Assembly: GCF_017115165.1 (NCBI RefSeq)
Contig: NZ_JABXKF010000139.1
Span: 123,638 to 187,637, forward strand
Source: Nostoc sp. LPT
GTDB lineage: Bacteria; Cyanobacteriota; Cyanobacteriia; Cyanobacteriales; Nostocaceae
Direction of reading: 5' to 3'
Length of the DNA stretch: 64,000 nucleotides
Positions 7,604-17,689 of the stretch are shown one piece after another (the first letter of the stretch is position 1; every line of letters starts with the position of its first letter). The notes beneath the pieces are model-generated. The model did no database searches, was not told the origin of the DNA, and saw only the letters and a program-made list of their open reading frames with translations. Both the position numbers and the translations under genes were made by a program.

Positions 7604-9310
7604 CTACTCATGAAATAAATCCAAGTCTGTGACAGCACCAACACTACTAGAGGAAACTAACTTAGCATATTTTGCTAAGATGCCTTTTGTATAACGGGGT
7701 GGACGGGGTTGCCATTTAGCGCGGCGACTAGTTAATTCTGCATCAGAAATGTTGATTTGTAACAAGCGAGAATTAGCATCGATAGTGATGCTATCACCTT
7801 CTTCGACCAGAGCGATCGCACCGCCAACGGCGGCTTCGGGAGCAACGTGTCCAACTACCATCCCGTAAGTACCGCCTGAAAAGCGTCCATCAGTAATTAA
7901 CCCGACTGCATCACCTAAACCCGCACCAATAATTGCTGAGGTGGGTGCTAGCATTTCCCGCATACCAGGGCCACCTTTGGGCCCTTCATAACGGATGACA
8001 ATCACATCACCGACTTTAATCTTACCTGCAAGGATGGCATCTAAGCATTCTTCCTCGGAATCAAAAACCCGTGCAGAACCGATAATGCCGGGATTTTTTA
8101 TCCCTGTAATTTTTGCTACTGCTCCCTCTGTAGCGAGATTCCCTTTGAGGATGGCTAAATGACCTTGGGCATACATCGGGTTATTCCAAGGACGAATCAC
8201 ATCTTGATTGGTGGGTGGTTCATCGGGGACATCTGCTAAAATTTCGCCGATGGTTTTACCTGTGATGGTGATACAGTTACCGTGAAGTAATCCATGTACC
8301 AATAGCATTTTCATCACTTGGGGAATACCACCAGCTTGATGTAAGTCTGTGGCGACATATCTACCACTGGGTTTTAAATCACATAAAACAGGGACACGAT
8401 CGCGGATAATTTCAAAATCATCTAGATTAAGTTCTACACCAGCCGCACGAGCGATCGCCAGAAAATGTAACACGGCGTTAGTTGAACCACCCACAGCCAT
8501 AATTACAGAAATAGCATTTTCTATAGATTTGCGCGTGATAATGTGCCGGGGTAAAAGTTGATTACGAATTGCTTCTACTAATACCTTGGCTGATTCTTCG
8601 GTGCTATCGGCTTTTTCATCATCTGACGCCGCCATTGTGGAAGAATAGGGTAAACTCATGCCCATCGCTTCAAAGGCCGAAGACATAGTATTGGCTGTGA
8701 ACATCCCACCGCAAGAACCAGCACCAGGACAAGCGCGGCGTTCTAATTCCATCAGTTCGGTGTCGTCAATTTTACCAGCACTGTATTCACCCACAGCCTC
8801 AAAGGAACTCACAACAGTCAAGTCGCGACCCTCATAGTGTCCGGGTTTAATTGTCCCACCGTAAACAAAGATAGCCGGGATATTCATCCTTGCTATTGCA
8901 ATCATTGCCCCTGGCATATTTTTATCACAGCCACCGATGGCAATCACGCCATCCATACTTTGACCATTACAGACGGTTTCAATGGAGTCAGCAATCACTT
9001 CTCGTGACACTAGGGAATATTTCATCCCCTCAGTTCCCATCGAAATCCCATCACTAATAGTAATTGTGCCGAACATTTGCGGCATTGCCCCAGCTAGTTT
9101 AATTCCAGCTTCAGCGATGAATGCTAGTTTATTAATCCCCATGTTACAGGGAGTGATGGTGCTGTAGGCATTAGCCACACCGACAATTGCTTTTTTAAAG
9201 TCTTCATCTTGAAAACCTACTGCACGCAGCATAGCGCGATTTGGCGATCGCTGTACTCCTTGTGTGACAACTTTACTTCTAAAATTATCTGAGGTTGTTT
9301 TTTCACTCAT
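7604..9310 (-). CDS. ilvD: Dihydroxy-acid dehydratase
   Basis: Converts 2,3-dihydroxy-3-methylbutanoate/pentanoate to the 2-oxo acids in valine, isoleucine, leucine and pantothenate synthesis. IlvD/Edd family: [11 protein letters not shown] near the N-terminus, [11 protein letters not shown] and [17 protein letters not shown] carrying the Fe-S cysteines, and [11 protein letters not shown] and [10 protein letters not shown] near the C-terminus. Length (568 aa from MSEKTTSDN) is normal and I see no break. The track start (9328) adds six residues, MIEARA; the ATG at 9310 fits the family better. Monocistronic by its surroundings. Confidence 0.96.
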   Translation of the reverse strand: MSEKTTSDNFRSKVVTQGVQRSPNRAMLRAVGFQDEDFKKAIVGVANAYSTITPCNMGINKLAFIAEAGIKLAGAMPQMFGTITISDGISMGTEGMKYSLVSREVIADSIETVCNGQSMDGVIAIGGCDKNMPGAMIAIARMNIPAIFVYGGTIKPGHYEGRDLTVVSSFEAVGEYSAGKIDDTELMELERRACPGAGSCGGMFTANTMSSAFEAMGMSLPYSSTMAASDDEKADSTEESAKVLVEAIRNQLLPRHIITRKSIENAISVIMAVGGSTNAVLHFLAIARAAGVELNLDDFEIIRDRVPVLCDLKPSGRYVATDLHQAGGIPQVMKMLLVHGLLHGNCITITGKTIGEILADVPDEPPTNQDVIRPWNNPMYAQGHLAILKGNLATEGAVAKITGIKNPGIIGSARVFDSEEECLDAILAGKIKVGDVIVIRYEGPKGGPGMREMLAPTSAIIGAGLGDAVGLITDGRFSGGTYGMVVGHVAPEAAVGGAIALVEEGDSITIDANSRLLQINISDAELTSRRAKWQPRPPRYTKGILAKYAKLVSSSSVGAVTDLDLFHE

Positions 9311-9414
9311 TGCTCTGGCCTCAATCAAATCTCTGTACGAGTATGATATGTAGCCTTTTTTGAGATGTCCAATATATATTTATTTAAAATTGAGACCTAT
9401 AAAGTATCAAAAAT

Positions 9415-9474
9415 ATGGGACTATGACACCTGCGCTACTTCATTGCTGTAGCTGAGGAATTACATTTCAGCAGG
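9415..9474 (+). pseudogene. Fossil of a LysR-family regulator N-terminus
   Basis: From ATG 9415 the frame reads M-G-L-stop-HLRYFIAVAEELHFSR, the classic start of LysR regulators (xELRHLRYFIAVAEELHF), with Arg4 replaced by TGA. It then runs into AGGACTTACACA, a common insertion-element end motif, and the similarity stops. Too short to function; it marks a former regulator gene upstream of ilvD. Confidence 0.5.
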
Positions 9475-9536
9475 ACTTACACAAACGTATAATTTTATTC
9501 AGCAATAAATCGAATGGCTCTCTGCGTTAATATTAC

Positions 9537-9812
9537 TCACCCGCAGAAATTATCAACCCTCAACTCGCGCCACACATCAGACGGTTGCCAGCCAGAGTTA
9601 CCAACAGAGCGCAAAGGGCGATAATCTTCCCAGGTGTAGTCCGATTCGGATGCTTCGATGTACACAGGTGGATTTGGTTCAACCACCGATTCAGGAATAT
9701 CTCGACTCTCAGGCATCTCAATGGGTTCAGTCGATGATGGAGTTACTTCTGTTTTCTTGCGAATTGGGTTAGAGGTTTTTTTGATGAGTCGTTGCATATT
9801 CATAGTCATCAT
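9537..9812 (-). CDS. Hypothetical acidic/proline-rich small protein
   Basis: 91 aa from ATG 9812 (the track uses GTG 9824; GGAGAG stands just upstream of the ATG). A basic N-terminus (QRLIKKTSNPIRKKTEV) is followed by a Pro/Glu/Ser-rich, probably disordered middle and a C-terminal YTWEDYRPLRSVGN plus WQPSDVWRELRVDNFCG with several Trp. No signal peptide, membrane segment or known family. Coding status rests on composition and a plausible RBS only. Confidence 0.4.
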   Translation of the reverse strand: MMTMNMQRLIKKTSNPIRKKTEVTPSSTEPIEMPESRDIPESVVEPNPPVYIEASESDYTWEDYRPLRSVGNSGWQPSDVWRELRVDNFCG

Positions 9813-9824
9813 TTGGCTCTCCAC

Positions 9825-10164
9825 AAGGTAGGATATCCCAGAATACAGTAAGTTATCAGAAAATCCGAAATATTTTGTCGAAAAATTTCATCAAAAATTC
9901 CATACTAAAAGATAATCGTTCACAGAATCTGACTGGAAAGTGCTGTTAGCGGTAGCGGGGCGTTTAGCCCGTGCTGTTAGCGGTAACGCTCTTTTGGTTC
10001 TACCGCTCCCTTTATGTAAAAAAAATAAATAAGACGAATAAAACAAAATAAATATATAAAAAATAAACACCTGAAAGTCTTGCTATGTAACCTTTTTTAG
10101 CATTGAGAATTAAGTGCGATCGCTAACTAGTATCTAATCAGAATAGCATAAATTAAATTCGGGG
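9825..10164. other. Intergenic region with GCTGTTAGCGG repeat
   Basis: 340 bp. Around 9942-9990 is GTGCTGTTAGCGGTAGCGGGG...TTTAGCCCGTGCTGTTAGCGG, a repeat whose relatives occur at 23308-23345 and 51958-52023. The rest is AT-rich with no ORF. Confidence 0.5.
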
Positions 10165-10173
10165 GTGCTAATA

Positions 10174-10620
10174 ATGACATTAGCTATTGAAAAAATTCTG
10201 AATATACCAGGAATAAAGGTATTAAATTGTCAGGAATTTGAAGGTATAGGAATAATTATAGAAATCGAGGCAGAAACGAATTCTTGTAGTTGTCCTAAGT
10301 ATGGGACTAGAAGTCAAAGCATATACCAAAACCACTGGCACATAGTTCAAGATTTACCAAGCCCCGTTGGGGCGGGTGTGGGGGTGTGGGGTTGCATGGT
10401 GGTAGGGGATATCTAGCCCCAACCACCCGCATGAGTCAAAAGCCCAGCTATAAGTTGGGCAACCGTGAAGTCCTTTAATCTCAATCCAAAGGACTTCACC
10501 TTACACTCTTAAACCCTTACACCCTTACACCCCTAATGAACCTGGAGCGGCAAAACAGTATTACTCCGAATAAATCGCCGTCAGTTTCGATGTAAAAAGT
10601 GTCGTAAAGCCGAAGCGTGA
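10174..10620 (+). pseudogene. ISL3-family transposase remnant split by an insert
   Basis: 10174-10359 encodes the ISL3 N-terminus: LNIPGIKVLNCQEFEG, a degraded zinc-finger-like SCSCPKYGTRSQSIYQNHW and HIVQDLP. The same protein resumes at 10546-10620 as SGKTVLLRINRRQFRCKKC followed by RKAEA and a stop. The roughly 186 bp between do not belong to it. The rest of the transposase is missing. The listed 83-aa ORF is the first fragment plus read-through into the insert. Confidence 0.75.
10360..10545. mobile_element. Structured insert inside the ISL3 remnant
   Basis: This segment interrupts the transposase frame between ...DLP and SGKTV. It begins with GCCCCGTTGGGGC and contains two further hairpins: GCCCAGCT-ATA-AGTTGGGC (10442-10460) and GTGAAGTCCTTT with AAAGGACTTCAC (10465-10499), and then TTACACTCTTAAACCCTTACACCC. 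No ORF. Possibly a MITE or an IS end; no target duplication recognised. Confidence 0.5.
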
Positions 10621-10621
10621 G

Positions 10622-10647
10622 AATTTAAATTTTGCAAAATTTAAATT
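10622..10647. repeat. 26-nt perfect AT palindrome
   Basis: AATTTAAATTTTG and its exact reverse complement, directly after the truncated ISL3 fragment. It may be an insertion junction or a relic end; it has no GC-rich stem, so it is a weak terminator candidate. Confidence 0.5.
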
Positions 10648-10961
10648 GGTATTGTCCCCAATTGTGTAAAAAGGCGCTAATTTCCTAAAAGCACGAAATG
10701 AGAAATTTGTACAGTACCTAAATCCTATTTATAACAAAGAGGTAGGAGGATAAGAGTAAAAATGATTATTTATGAGATTATTATACGTTGTTAACGTATT
10801 TAGTATTGATAAAAGCATCATACTTAAGAAAAAAACATGACGTATTTAATACTCATTAAGATAGATATTCACGCGAAAATAAACCAGTATTTTATTATTA
10901 ATTCTACAAAGTATTAATTGTACCAATTAACAACAAATTAACAACAAAAATACGTCAAGCT
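10648..10961. other. AT-rich spacer upstream of glf
   Basis: 314 bp with no ORF. It presumably carries the glf promoter; I see several A/T runs and repeated ACGTATTTA motifs (ACGTATTTAGTATTGATA, ACGTATTTAATACTCATT) but no operator I can name. Confidence 0.4.
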
Positions 10962-12164
10962 ATGATAAAACTGATTGACTCTGCCATTGCAGCCCGTGAT
11001 AGTGAAGACAAAGTTAACTCAAAAAGTACAGATGATAAACAAGCAGCAAATATCATTACCAGAGAATTTGTCTTCGATTACTTAATTGTCGGCGCTGGTT
11101 TCTCTGGTAGCGTTATTGCTGAACGTTTGGCAACTCAGTCTAGTAAAAAAGTGCTGGTTGTAGATAAGCGCAACCATATCGGTGGCAATGCTTACGATCA
11201 TTATGATCAACATGGCATCCTCGTACACAAATACGGCCCCCACATCTTTCACACCAACTCCCGTGAAGTCTTTGAATATCTCTCACGCTTTACTCAATGG
11301 CGGTCTTACGAACATCGCGTCCTTGCAAGTGTAGACGGGCAACTTGTTCCTATTCCTATCAACCTCGACACCATCAACAAGCTGTATGGTATGAATCTCA
11401 ATTCCTTTGAGGTAGAGGAGTTTTACAAATCGCTTGCTGAACCAATAGAACACATTAGCACTAGTGAGGATGTGGTAGTAAGTAAAGTTGGTCGAGTACT
11501 GTATGAAAAGTTTTTCCAGGGTTATACCAAAAAGCAATGGGGACTCGACCCGTCGGAACTTGATAAATCAGTAATTGCCAGAATTCCTACACGTACTAAT
11601 CGTGACGATCGCTATTTTACTGATACCTACCAAGCGATGCCCCTACACGGCTTTACGCGGATGTTTGAGAATATGCTTAATCACCCGAACATCAAGATAA
11701 TGCTCAACACAGATTATCAGGAAATTGAAAAAGCAATACCTTGTCGCGAGATGGTTTACACGGGGCCTGTTGACGAATTCTTTGATTATCGCCACGGCAA
11801 ACTACCATATCGTTCGCTTGATTTCAAGCATGAGACGCACAACACCACTGTGTTTCAACCAGCGCCAGTAATTAACTATCCCAATCAACACCTTTATACT
11901 CGTGTTACAGAGTTTAAATATTTAACTGGTCAGGAACACTCTAAAACTAGTATTGTTTACGAGTTTCCGAAACCTGAGGGAGACCCTTATTATCCTATAC
12001 CGCGTTCTGAGAATCAGGAAATTTATAAGAAATATAAGGCGCTGGCAGATGAAACTCCAGGGATCTATTTTGTGGGACGATTAGCAACCTACAAGTACTA
12101 TAACATGGATCAATGTGTCGCTCAGGCTCTGTCTGTGTATAAACAAATCGCGGTCAAGGCTTAA
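10962..12164 (+). CDS. glf: UDP-galactopyranose mutase
   Basis: Flavoenzyme interconverting UDP-galactopyranose and UDP-galactofuranose for surface polysaccharide. N-terminal FAD-binding GAGFSGSV (about residue 44) and VVDKRNHIGGNAYD; GPHIFHTNS; FQGYTKKQWGLDP; the RIPTRTNRDDRYFTDTYQAMP segment of the mobile substrate loop; C-terminal VGRLATYKYYNMDQC, the second FAD contact. 400 aa is near the family norm; an N-terminal extension of about 35 residues precedes the FAD domain and may reflect a start further in. A glycosyltransferase gene follows after a repeat block. Confidence 0.95.
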   Translation: MIKLIDSAIAARDSEDKVNSKSTDDKQAANIITREFVFDYLIVGAGFSGSVIAERLATQSSKKVLVVDKRNHIGGNAYDHYDQHGILVHKYGPHIFHTNSREVFEYLSRFTQWRSYEHRVLASVDGQLVPIPINLDTINKLYGMNLNSFEVEEFYKSLAEPIEHISTSEDVVVSKVGRVLYEKFFQGYTKKQWGLDPSELDKSVIARIPTRTNRDDRYFTDTYQAMPLHGFTRMFENMLNHPNIKIMLNTDYQEIEKAIPCREMVYTGPVDEFFDYRHGKLPYRSLDFKHETHNTTVFQPAPVINYPNQHLYTRVTEFKYLTGQEHSKTSIVYEFPKPEGDPYYPIPRSENQEIYKKYKALADETPGIYFVGRLATYKYYNMDQCVAQALSVYKQIAVKA

Positions 12165-12607
12165 ATGATTCGTAATTCGTGAGGGAGTCGGAGTCTTGGT
12201 GAGTCCACTTGCCGTCTTGGCGCTTTGCGTCGTTAGCGCAGCGTTAGCGAGTCTTCTCCCTTGGCAGTTAGCCTCTCCCTTTGGGAGAAGCTAACGCCAA
12301 GGGCGAACGAGCGTCTGGCAAAGTGGCGAACCCGTTAGCGCAGCGTTAGCGACGAAGGAGCGTCAGGGCGGTTCCCGTCGAGTCCGAACTCCCGTTAGCG
12401 AGCTTGCGTACTCTGTAAGAGTTGCAAGCTACGCGCAGCGTCTCGTAGAGAGCGTCACCCGAAGGGTAATTCCGAGGGGGAATCGTAGCTTTTGCGTCCC
12501 GTGAGGCAGGCGATCGCATTCCTGCTGGTGCAAAGTGCGATGTCTACGACGGGCTACGCCTACGCACCACAACAAAATTTAGAAAAGTAATACTTCTTGA
12601 TTAAAAA
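12165..12607. repeat. Repeat-rich spacer (interspersed palindromic repeats)
   Basis: 443 bp with GTTAGCGCAGCGTTAGCGA occurring twice (about 12231 and 12334), GGCAGTTAGCCTCTCCC paired with GGGAGAAGCTAACGCC as a long hairpin, then CTACGCGCAGCGTCTCGTAGAGAGCGTC and GTCTACGACGGGCTACGCCTACGCACC. Nested inverted copies of the same cyanobacterial repeat family. No protein gene. Confidence 0.75.
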
Positions 12608-13525
12608 ATGTCTAATTATCCGAGTAATGCCATAGGTTTTATCTTACTAACTCATAATAAGCCTTTACAAACTTACAGGCTAATTAATAAGTTAAATAGT
12701 ATGTTTAATTATCCTCTAATTGTGTGCCATCATGATTTTTCAAAATCTGATTTATCTGTAAACAGTTTGTCAAAAAATGTTTTATTAGTACGCCCTCACA
12801 TAGAGACGAAGTGGGCAGATTTTTCTGTTGAAGAGGCTACAGTGAAGGCAATTAAAGTAATGTACGAAAATACAGAACCACCGGATTGGTTTGTATACCT
12901 TAGTGGAGCAGACTATCCTATTAAAACTGCAAGAGAAATATTAGATGAGCTAACCTCAAGTTCATATGATGCTTATGTTGAGCATGAGCAAATCACATAC
13001 GAAAATTATATATCTGATGTAATACCACCAGATATGTTGTGGCTAAAAAATTCCTATCAAAGATACTGTACGAAGTCGTTTTCTTTTCAGTTTTTAAGAA
13101 AATACTTTGCTCAACTGAATATAGAAATACGCTTAGAACATCCTTTATTAACGAAACCTTTTCTTCCTTTTTCAAAGAAACTTGCTTGTTTCAGTGGAAG
13201 TCAATGGTTTAGTGCCAATCGCAAAGCTGCTGAGTACATTATCGATTTCCACGAACAAAGAAATGCCGTAACCTTACATTACAGTCAGGTCAGGTATACA
13301 GAAGAGGGGTATATTCAAACTATACTTGGTAATTCACCTCACCTTAAACTAAAAAATGACTGTCGGCGATATGTCGATTGGTCAACTGGAGGCCCTCATC
13401 CAAAAATATTACTTACGGAAGACCTGCCAAATCTGCTTGCATCATCTGCTCATTTTGCTCGGAAATTTGACATTGATATAGATAGCAATATTCTCGATGA
13501 ACTTGATAGAATTACATCTGAATAG
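12608..13525 (+). CDS. GT14-like glycosyltransferase (core-2/I-branching type)
   Basis: 305 aa matching the Branch/GT14 pattern: N-terminal IGFILLTHNKPLQTYRLINKL, then VCHHDFSKSDL, WADFSVEEATVKAIKVMY, PDWFVYLSGADYPIK (the LSGxDxPxK motif typical of the family) and GSQWFSANRKAAEYI. No transmembrane anchor or signal peptide, unlike eukaryotic members. With glf upstream it probably builds a capsule or exopolysaccharide; acceptor and donor cannot be read from sequence. Composition is more AT-rich than glf, which may indicate separate acquisition. Confidence 0.8.
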   Translation: MSNYPSNAIGFILLTHNKPLQTYRLINKLNSMFNYPLIVCHHDFSKSDLSVNSLSKNVLLVRPHIETKWADFSVEEATVKAIKVMYENTEPPDWFVYLSGADYPIKTAREILDELTSSSYDAYVEHEQITYENYISDVIPPDMLWLKNSYQRYCTKSFSFQFLRKYFAQLNIEIRLEHPLLTKPFLPFSKKLACFSGSQWFSANRKAAEYIIDFHEQRNAVTLHYSQVRYTEEGYIQTILGNSPHLKLKNDCRRYVDWSTGGPHPKILLTEDLPNLLASSAHFARKFDIDIDSNILDELDRITSE

Positions 13526-13533
13526 GCATCAAA

Positions 13534-13710
13534 ATGCAGTTAACAATTGCTTCAGAGAAGGTGATGGCAGAGCAAGCAAAGCAATTAACTCAGCGCAGTT
13601 TAGAACCAAGCGATACAAGAACTCATCGAATATTTTTAAACAGCAACCAAATGCAGCGCATTTATTTGGATGAGTTAGGCACTCCCAATACTCTTTCGCC
13701 ATTTTTATAA
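13534..13710 (+). CDS. Short ORF of 58 aa, possibly a gene fragment
   Basis: MQLTIASEKVMAEQAKQLTQ ... RTHRIFLNSNQMQRIYLDEL ..., ending TLSPFL. It starts 8 nt after the stop of the glycosyltransferase. It weakly recalls the N-terminal pattern of cyanobacterial DUF1822 proteins and would then be truncated. Below the ORF-track cut-off; confidence is low. Confidence 0.3.
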   Translation: MQLTIASEKVMAEQAKQLTQRSLEPSDTRTHRIFLNSNQMQRIYLDELGTPNTLSPFL

Positions 13711-13799
13711 TTTTAGATTGCGAGCTTTATTCAAGTGGCATTTTAATATGAATTATTCATAAAGGGAACGGTAGAACCAATGATATTTTAGTGATTCTG

Positions 13800-13928
13800 A
13801 TGGCACAGGTATTAAAAGAGCTTTCTGTATATTATCAGATTGATACTGCCTTAGATTGGCTGGAAGAACATAAGAAGGAAGTTATAGATGTGGTCGAGGG
13901 AATAGATTTTAAATACAAGAATGTTTAA
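13800..13928 (+). CDS. Short ORF of 42 aa, unknown
   Basis: MAQVLKELSVYYQIDTALDW then LEEHKKEVIDVVEGIDFKYK, ending NV. Amphipathic and coding-like, about 90 bp after the 58-aa ORF. Could be the C-terminal remnant of a larger gene. No family assigned. Confidence 0.3.
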   Translation: MAQVLKELSVYYQIDTALDWLEEHKKEVIDVVEGIDFKYKNV

Positions 13929-13993
13929 CAAATATTGCACTTTGTGCTATCTACATCTATCCTACGGGTTCTGCTTGCAGTATGCGCGAAACA

Positions 13994-14025
13994 CAAAAAA
14001 AGGATAAGCTAAAAAGCCTATCCCC
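13994..14025 (-). terminator. Intrinsic terminator of ahcY
   Basis: On the minus strand GGATAGGCT-TTTT-AGCTTATCC is followed by TTTTTTTG: a 9-bp stem with one wobble pair and a T-run, starting 28 nt after the ahcY stop. Confidence 0.85.
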
Positions 14026-14052
14026 TCAAAAAAAAATCAACTAATCAGTGTA

Positions 14053-15336
<1,284 letters not shown>

Positions 15337-15359
15337 TTACCTCAAAAAATTAAGAAAGC

Positions 15360-15376
15360 TGCGTAAAGTTTACGCA
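15360..15376. promoter_or_regulatory. Dyad in the ahcY leader
   Basis: TGCGTAAA-G-TTTACGCA: two 8-bp inverted half-sites, 30-46 nt upstream of the ahcY start codon. Too tight to fold as a hairpin, so a repressor or operator site is more plausible. No regulator assigned. Confidence 0.35.
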
Positions 15377-15704
15377 CTCTACTAGGTTATTCTACTACTG
15401 GCGATTTTTGCTTGTATGAAAGCAAATCACTAGTGAATAGTCTTCAGGACTAGCTTGACGTTTGATCGGCAGAATGTCAACTTCCTCCCCAGCTTCTTCC
15501 TTTTTGTTTTATCTTTGGTAAGAGTAAGATTCTAATCAGCCTTATCTGCTAATTTTCAATATTTTGTCATCTGTCCAAAGATAGAGGATAAAAAAATCTC
15601 AAAATTTCATCGTCTAAAGGGAAAACCCCAACTTTAGATAGGTACATTTACCCAAAATAATTGCGGAGGATAGTTATAGAAGTAGTCACTAGTAGATTTG
15701 ATTT

Positions 15705-15712
15705 AAGGAGGT
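15705..15712 (+). promoter_or_regulatory. Strong Shine-Dalgarno deciding a GTG start
   Basis: AAGGAGGT ends 6 nt before the GTG at 15719, a near-perfect match to the anti-SD. It supports the non-ATG start of the MscS-like protein, whose first residues then form a signal peptide. Confidence 0.7.
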
Positions 15713-15718
15713 GTTTGA

Positions 15719-17365
15719 GTGCGTTTTCAATTTTTGGCGATCGCCAGTTCAATGGCCATATGCGTTGTATCTGTGCCAAAAGCCACAGCCCAGATTCCTT
15801 TTTTACCGCAACTGCAAGCTCCTAGCAGTGTGAGTAATGATTCAGATAACAGAGTTGTTTCGGGCTGGATTTATTTAGATGGTCGTCGGTTATTTCAAAT
15901 AGCGGCAACAAGAACCAATTTTCCTGAGCGTTCAGAAGATATTCAAAAGAAGTTGCAGAAAATTGGCCAAAATTACTTTCAATCACCAGTAAAAACAGCA
16001 GTTAAGGTAGAAGTTCGCCAAGTAAACGAATTACCAGTAATTTATGTCAACGGTCAATATCTGATGACCGTTACTTCTGAAGATGCTGCACTGCGACAGG
16101 TAGATGTATCGACATCGGCAAATCAAGTCAAAGAATCGTTAGAAGAAGACTTACAACAAGCAAAGCAAGAAAGACAAACTCCATCTCTAATCGACCAAGG
16201 TAAAATTGCTGCTGGTACCGGAGTGGCAATGGTGATTATCAGTTTGGGGCTATATGGCTGGCAGCGGCGTTCCCAAGAGGATTTAGAACGCTCTATTGCC
16301 TCCCAACCGCAAAGGGAACTCTTCAACTACCCAAAACCAGCAGATCAAGCAATTACAACACAACTCAATCAACGGCAACAGCAACATCTCCAAGAAGCCA
16401 AGAGACGATTATTTCAGCTCGGTCAAGCCGGAATTTGGGGAGGTGGAAGCTTCTTTATATTGGGTCTATTTCCCTATACACGAGCTTTTCAGGTAGCAAT
16501 TCTCATAGCCGCCCAATTTCCTTTGCGATTAGGTGTCGTATGTCTAGGTATCTATGTAACAATTCGTTTGACCTACGCCCTAATTGACCGCTTCGCCTCC
16601 ACTCTGATTAGCAGTGGTGCCTTCCTCACCCCAGAAAGTTCTGAACGGCTGCAACTGCGAGTTTCCACATTTTCTGGTGTAACTAAAAGTATCACTACTG
16701 TTATCTGGGTAGGAGTAGGTTTCTTGATAGCGCTGATATCCTTGGGTATAGATATCGTTCCCTTGCTAGCGGGTGCGAGTTTAGTTGGTGTTGCGGTGTC
16801 TTTGGCGTCGCAAAACTTAATTAAAGATGCGATTAACGGTTTCTTAATCATTTTAGAAGACCAGTATGCTTTAGGCGATGTGATTAGTGTGGGAGACGTA
16901 GGAGGCTTAGTAGAAAATTTGAATCTGCGGATGACCCAACTGCGGGATTCTGAAGGACGCTTGATCACAATTCCCAATGGTGAAATTAAAGTTGTTGCCA
17001 ATCTTTCTAGTCGTTGGTCGCGAGCCGATTTAACAATTCCCATCGCCTACCAAGCCGATACAGAAGAGGCTTTGAAGTTGATTGCAACTATTGCCGATAA
17101 GATGAATCAAGAAATGCAATGGCAGAGTCAAATTTTGGAACCGCCGCAAGTTTTGGGAATAGATCAATTTGGCGATCGCGGTTTGATTATTCGTGTCTGG
17201 ATTAAAACACAGCCCCTCAAACAATGGGATGTCGCACGGGAATTTCGCCGCCGCCTGAAAGTTGCCCTAGACGAAGCTGGAATTTCCATCTCTGTGCCTC
17301 AACAAGCAATTTGGGTCAATGACGATCAGTTGTTAAATGTTCCGAGTAATGGCAAAGATAATTAG
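15719..17365 (+). CDS. MscS-family mechanosensitive ion channel
   Basis: 548 aa, inner membrane. Signal peptide (MRFQFLAIASSMAICVVS..ATAQ), a periplasmic domain of about 120 residues, TM at about 160-175, a cytoplasmic loop, TMs at about 238-290, then the MscS core: pore-lining TM with IALISLGIDIVPLLAGASLV and GVAVSLASQNLIKDAINGF, and the beta domain DQYALGDVISVGDVGG...LITIPNGEIKVVANLS. The C-terminal alpha/beta cytoplasmic domain follows. Likely releases solutes on hypo-osmotic shock. GTG start supported by AAGGAGGT. No operon partner; 325 bp separate it from the RND gene. Confidence 0.9.
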   Translation: MRFQFLAIASSMAICVVSVPKATAQIPFLPQLQAPSSVSNDSDNRVVSGWIYLDGRRLFQIAATRTNFPERSEDIQKKLQKIGQNYFQSPVKTAVKVEVRQVNELPVIYVNGQYLMTVTSEDAALRQVDVSTSANQVKESLEEDLQQAKQERQTPSLIDQGKIAAGTGVAMVIISLGLYGWQRRSQEDLERSIASQPQRELFNYPKPADQAITTQLNQRQQQHLQEAKRRLFQLGQAGIWGGGSFFILGLFPYTRAFQVAILIAAQFPLRLGVVCLGIYVTIRLTYALIDRFASTLISSGAFLTPESSERLQLRVSTFSGVTKSITTVIWVGVGFLIALISLGIDIVPLLAGASLVGVAVSLASQNLIKDAINGFLIILEDQYALGDVISVGDVGGLVENLNLRMTQLRDSEGRLITIPNGEIKVVANLSSRWSRADLTIPIAYQADTEEALKLIATIADKMNQEMQWQSQILEPPQVLGIDQFGDRGLIIRVWIKTQPLKQWDVAREFRRRLKVALDEAGISISVPQQAIWVNDDQLLNVPSNGKDN

Positions 17366-17689
17366 AAATTTAGATTCATTACCGCATTTTTCAGTTGATT
17401 AGACCCAACTGTGACTTCTCCTAGCAGGAGAGCAGGGGGGACTCGGGGCCCCCTCTGGGGATAGGGGGGAGAGGGGAGCAAGGGAGCAAGGGAGCAGAGG
17501 AGAAATTGCAGTAAGTTTTTCCCCTCTGCACCTCTGCACCTCTGCCTCTCTGCGCCTTTGCCCCTCTGCCTCTTGTACCCAATCGCCAATTTCCAATCTT
17601 GCGCGATCGCCGACACTAAACCTTAATAAATTCTTATATTAATAAAAAGCTACTATCTCACTAACAAGTATTGAACTTTTCCTTGATTT
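17366..17689. other. Low-complexity intergenic region
   Basis: 324 bp. About 17430-17580 is strand-biased: GGGGAGAGGGGAGCAAGGGAG then CCTCTGCACCTCTGCACCTC and CTGCCTCTCTGCGCC. Overlapping ORFs on the minus strand here are products of the low-complexity sequence and not genes. Confidence 0.6.

Noticed and set aside
17362-17616. Two overlapping minus-strand ORFs
   Set aside because: They are translations of GA/CT low-complexity sequence with no domain character.
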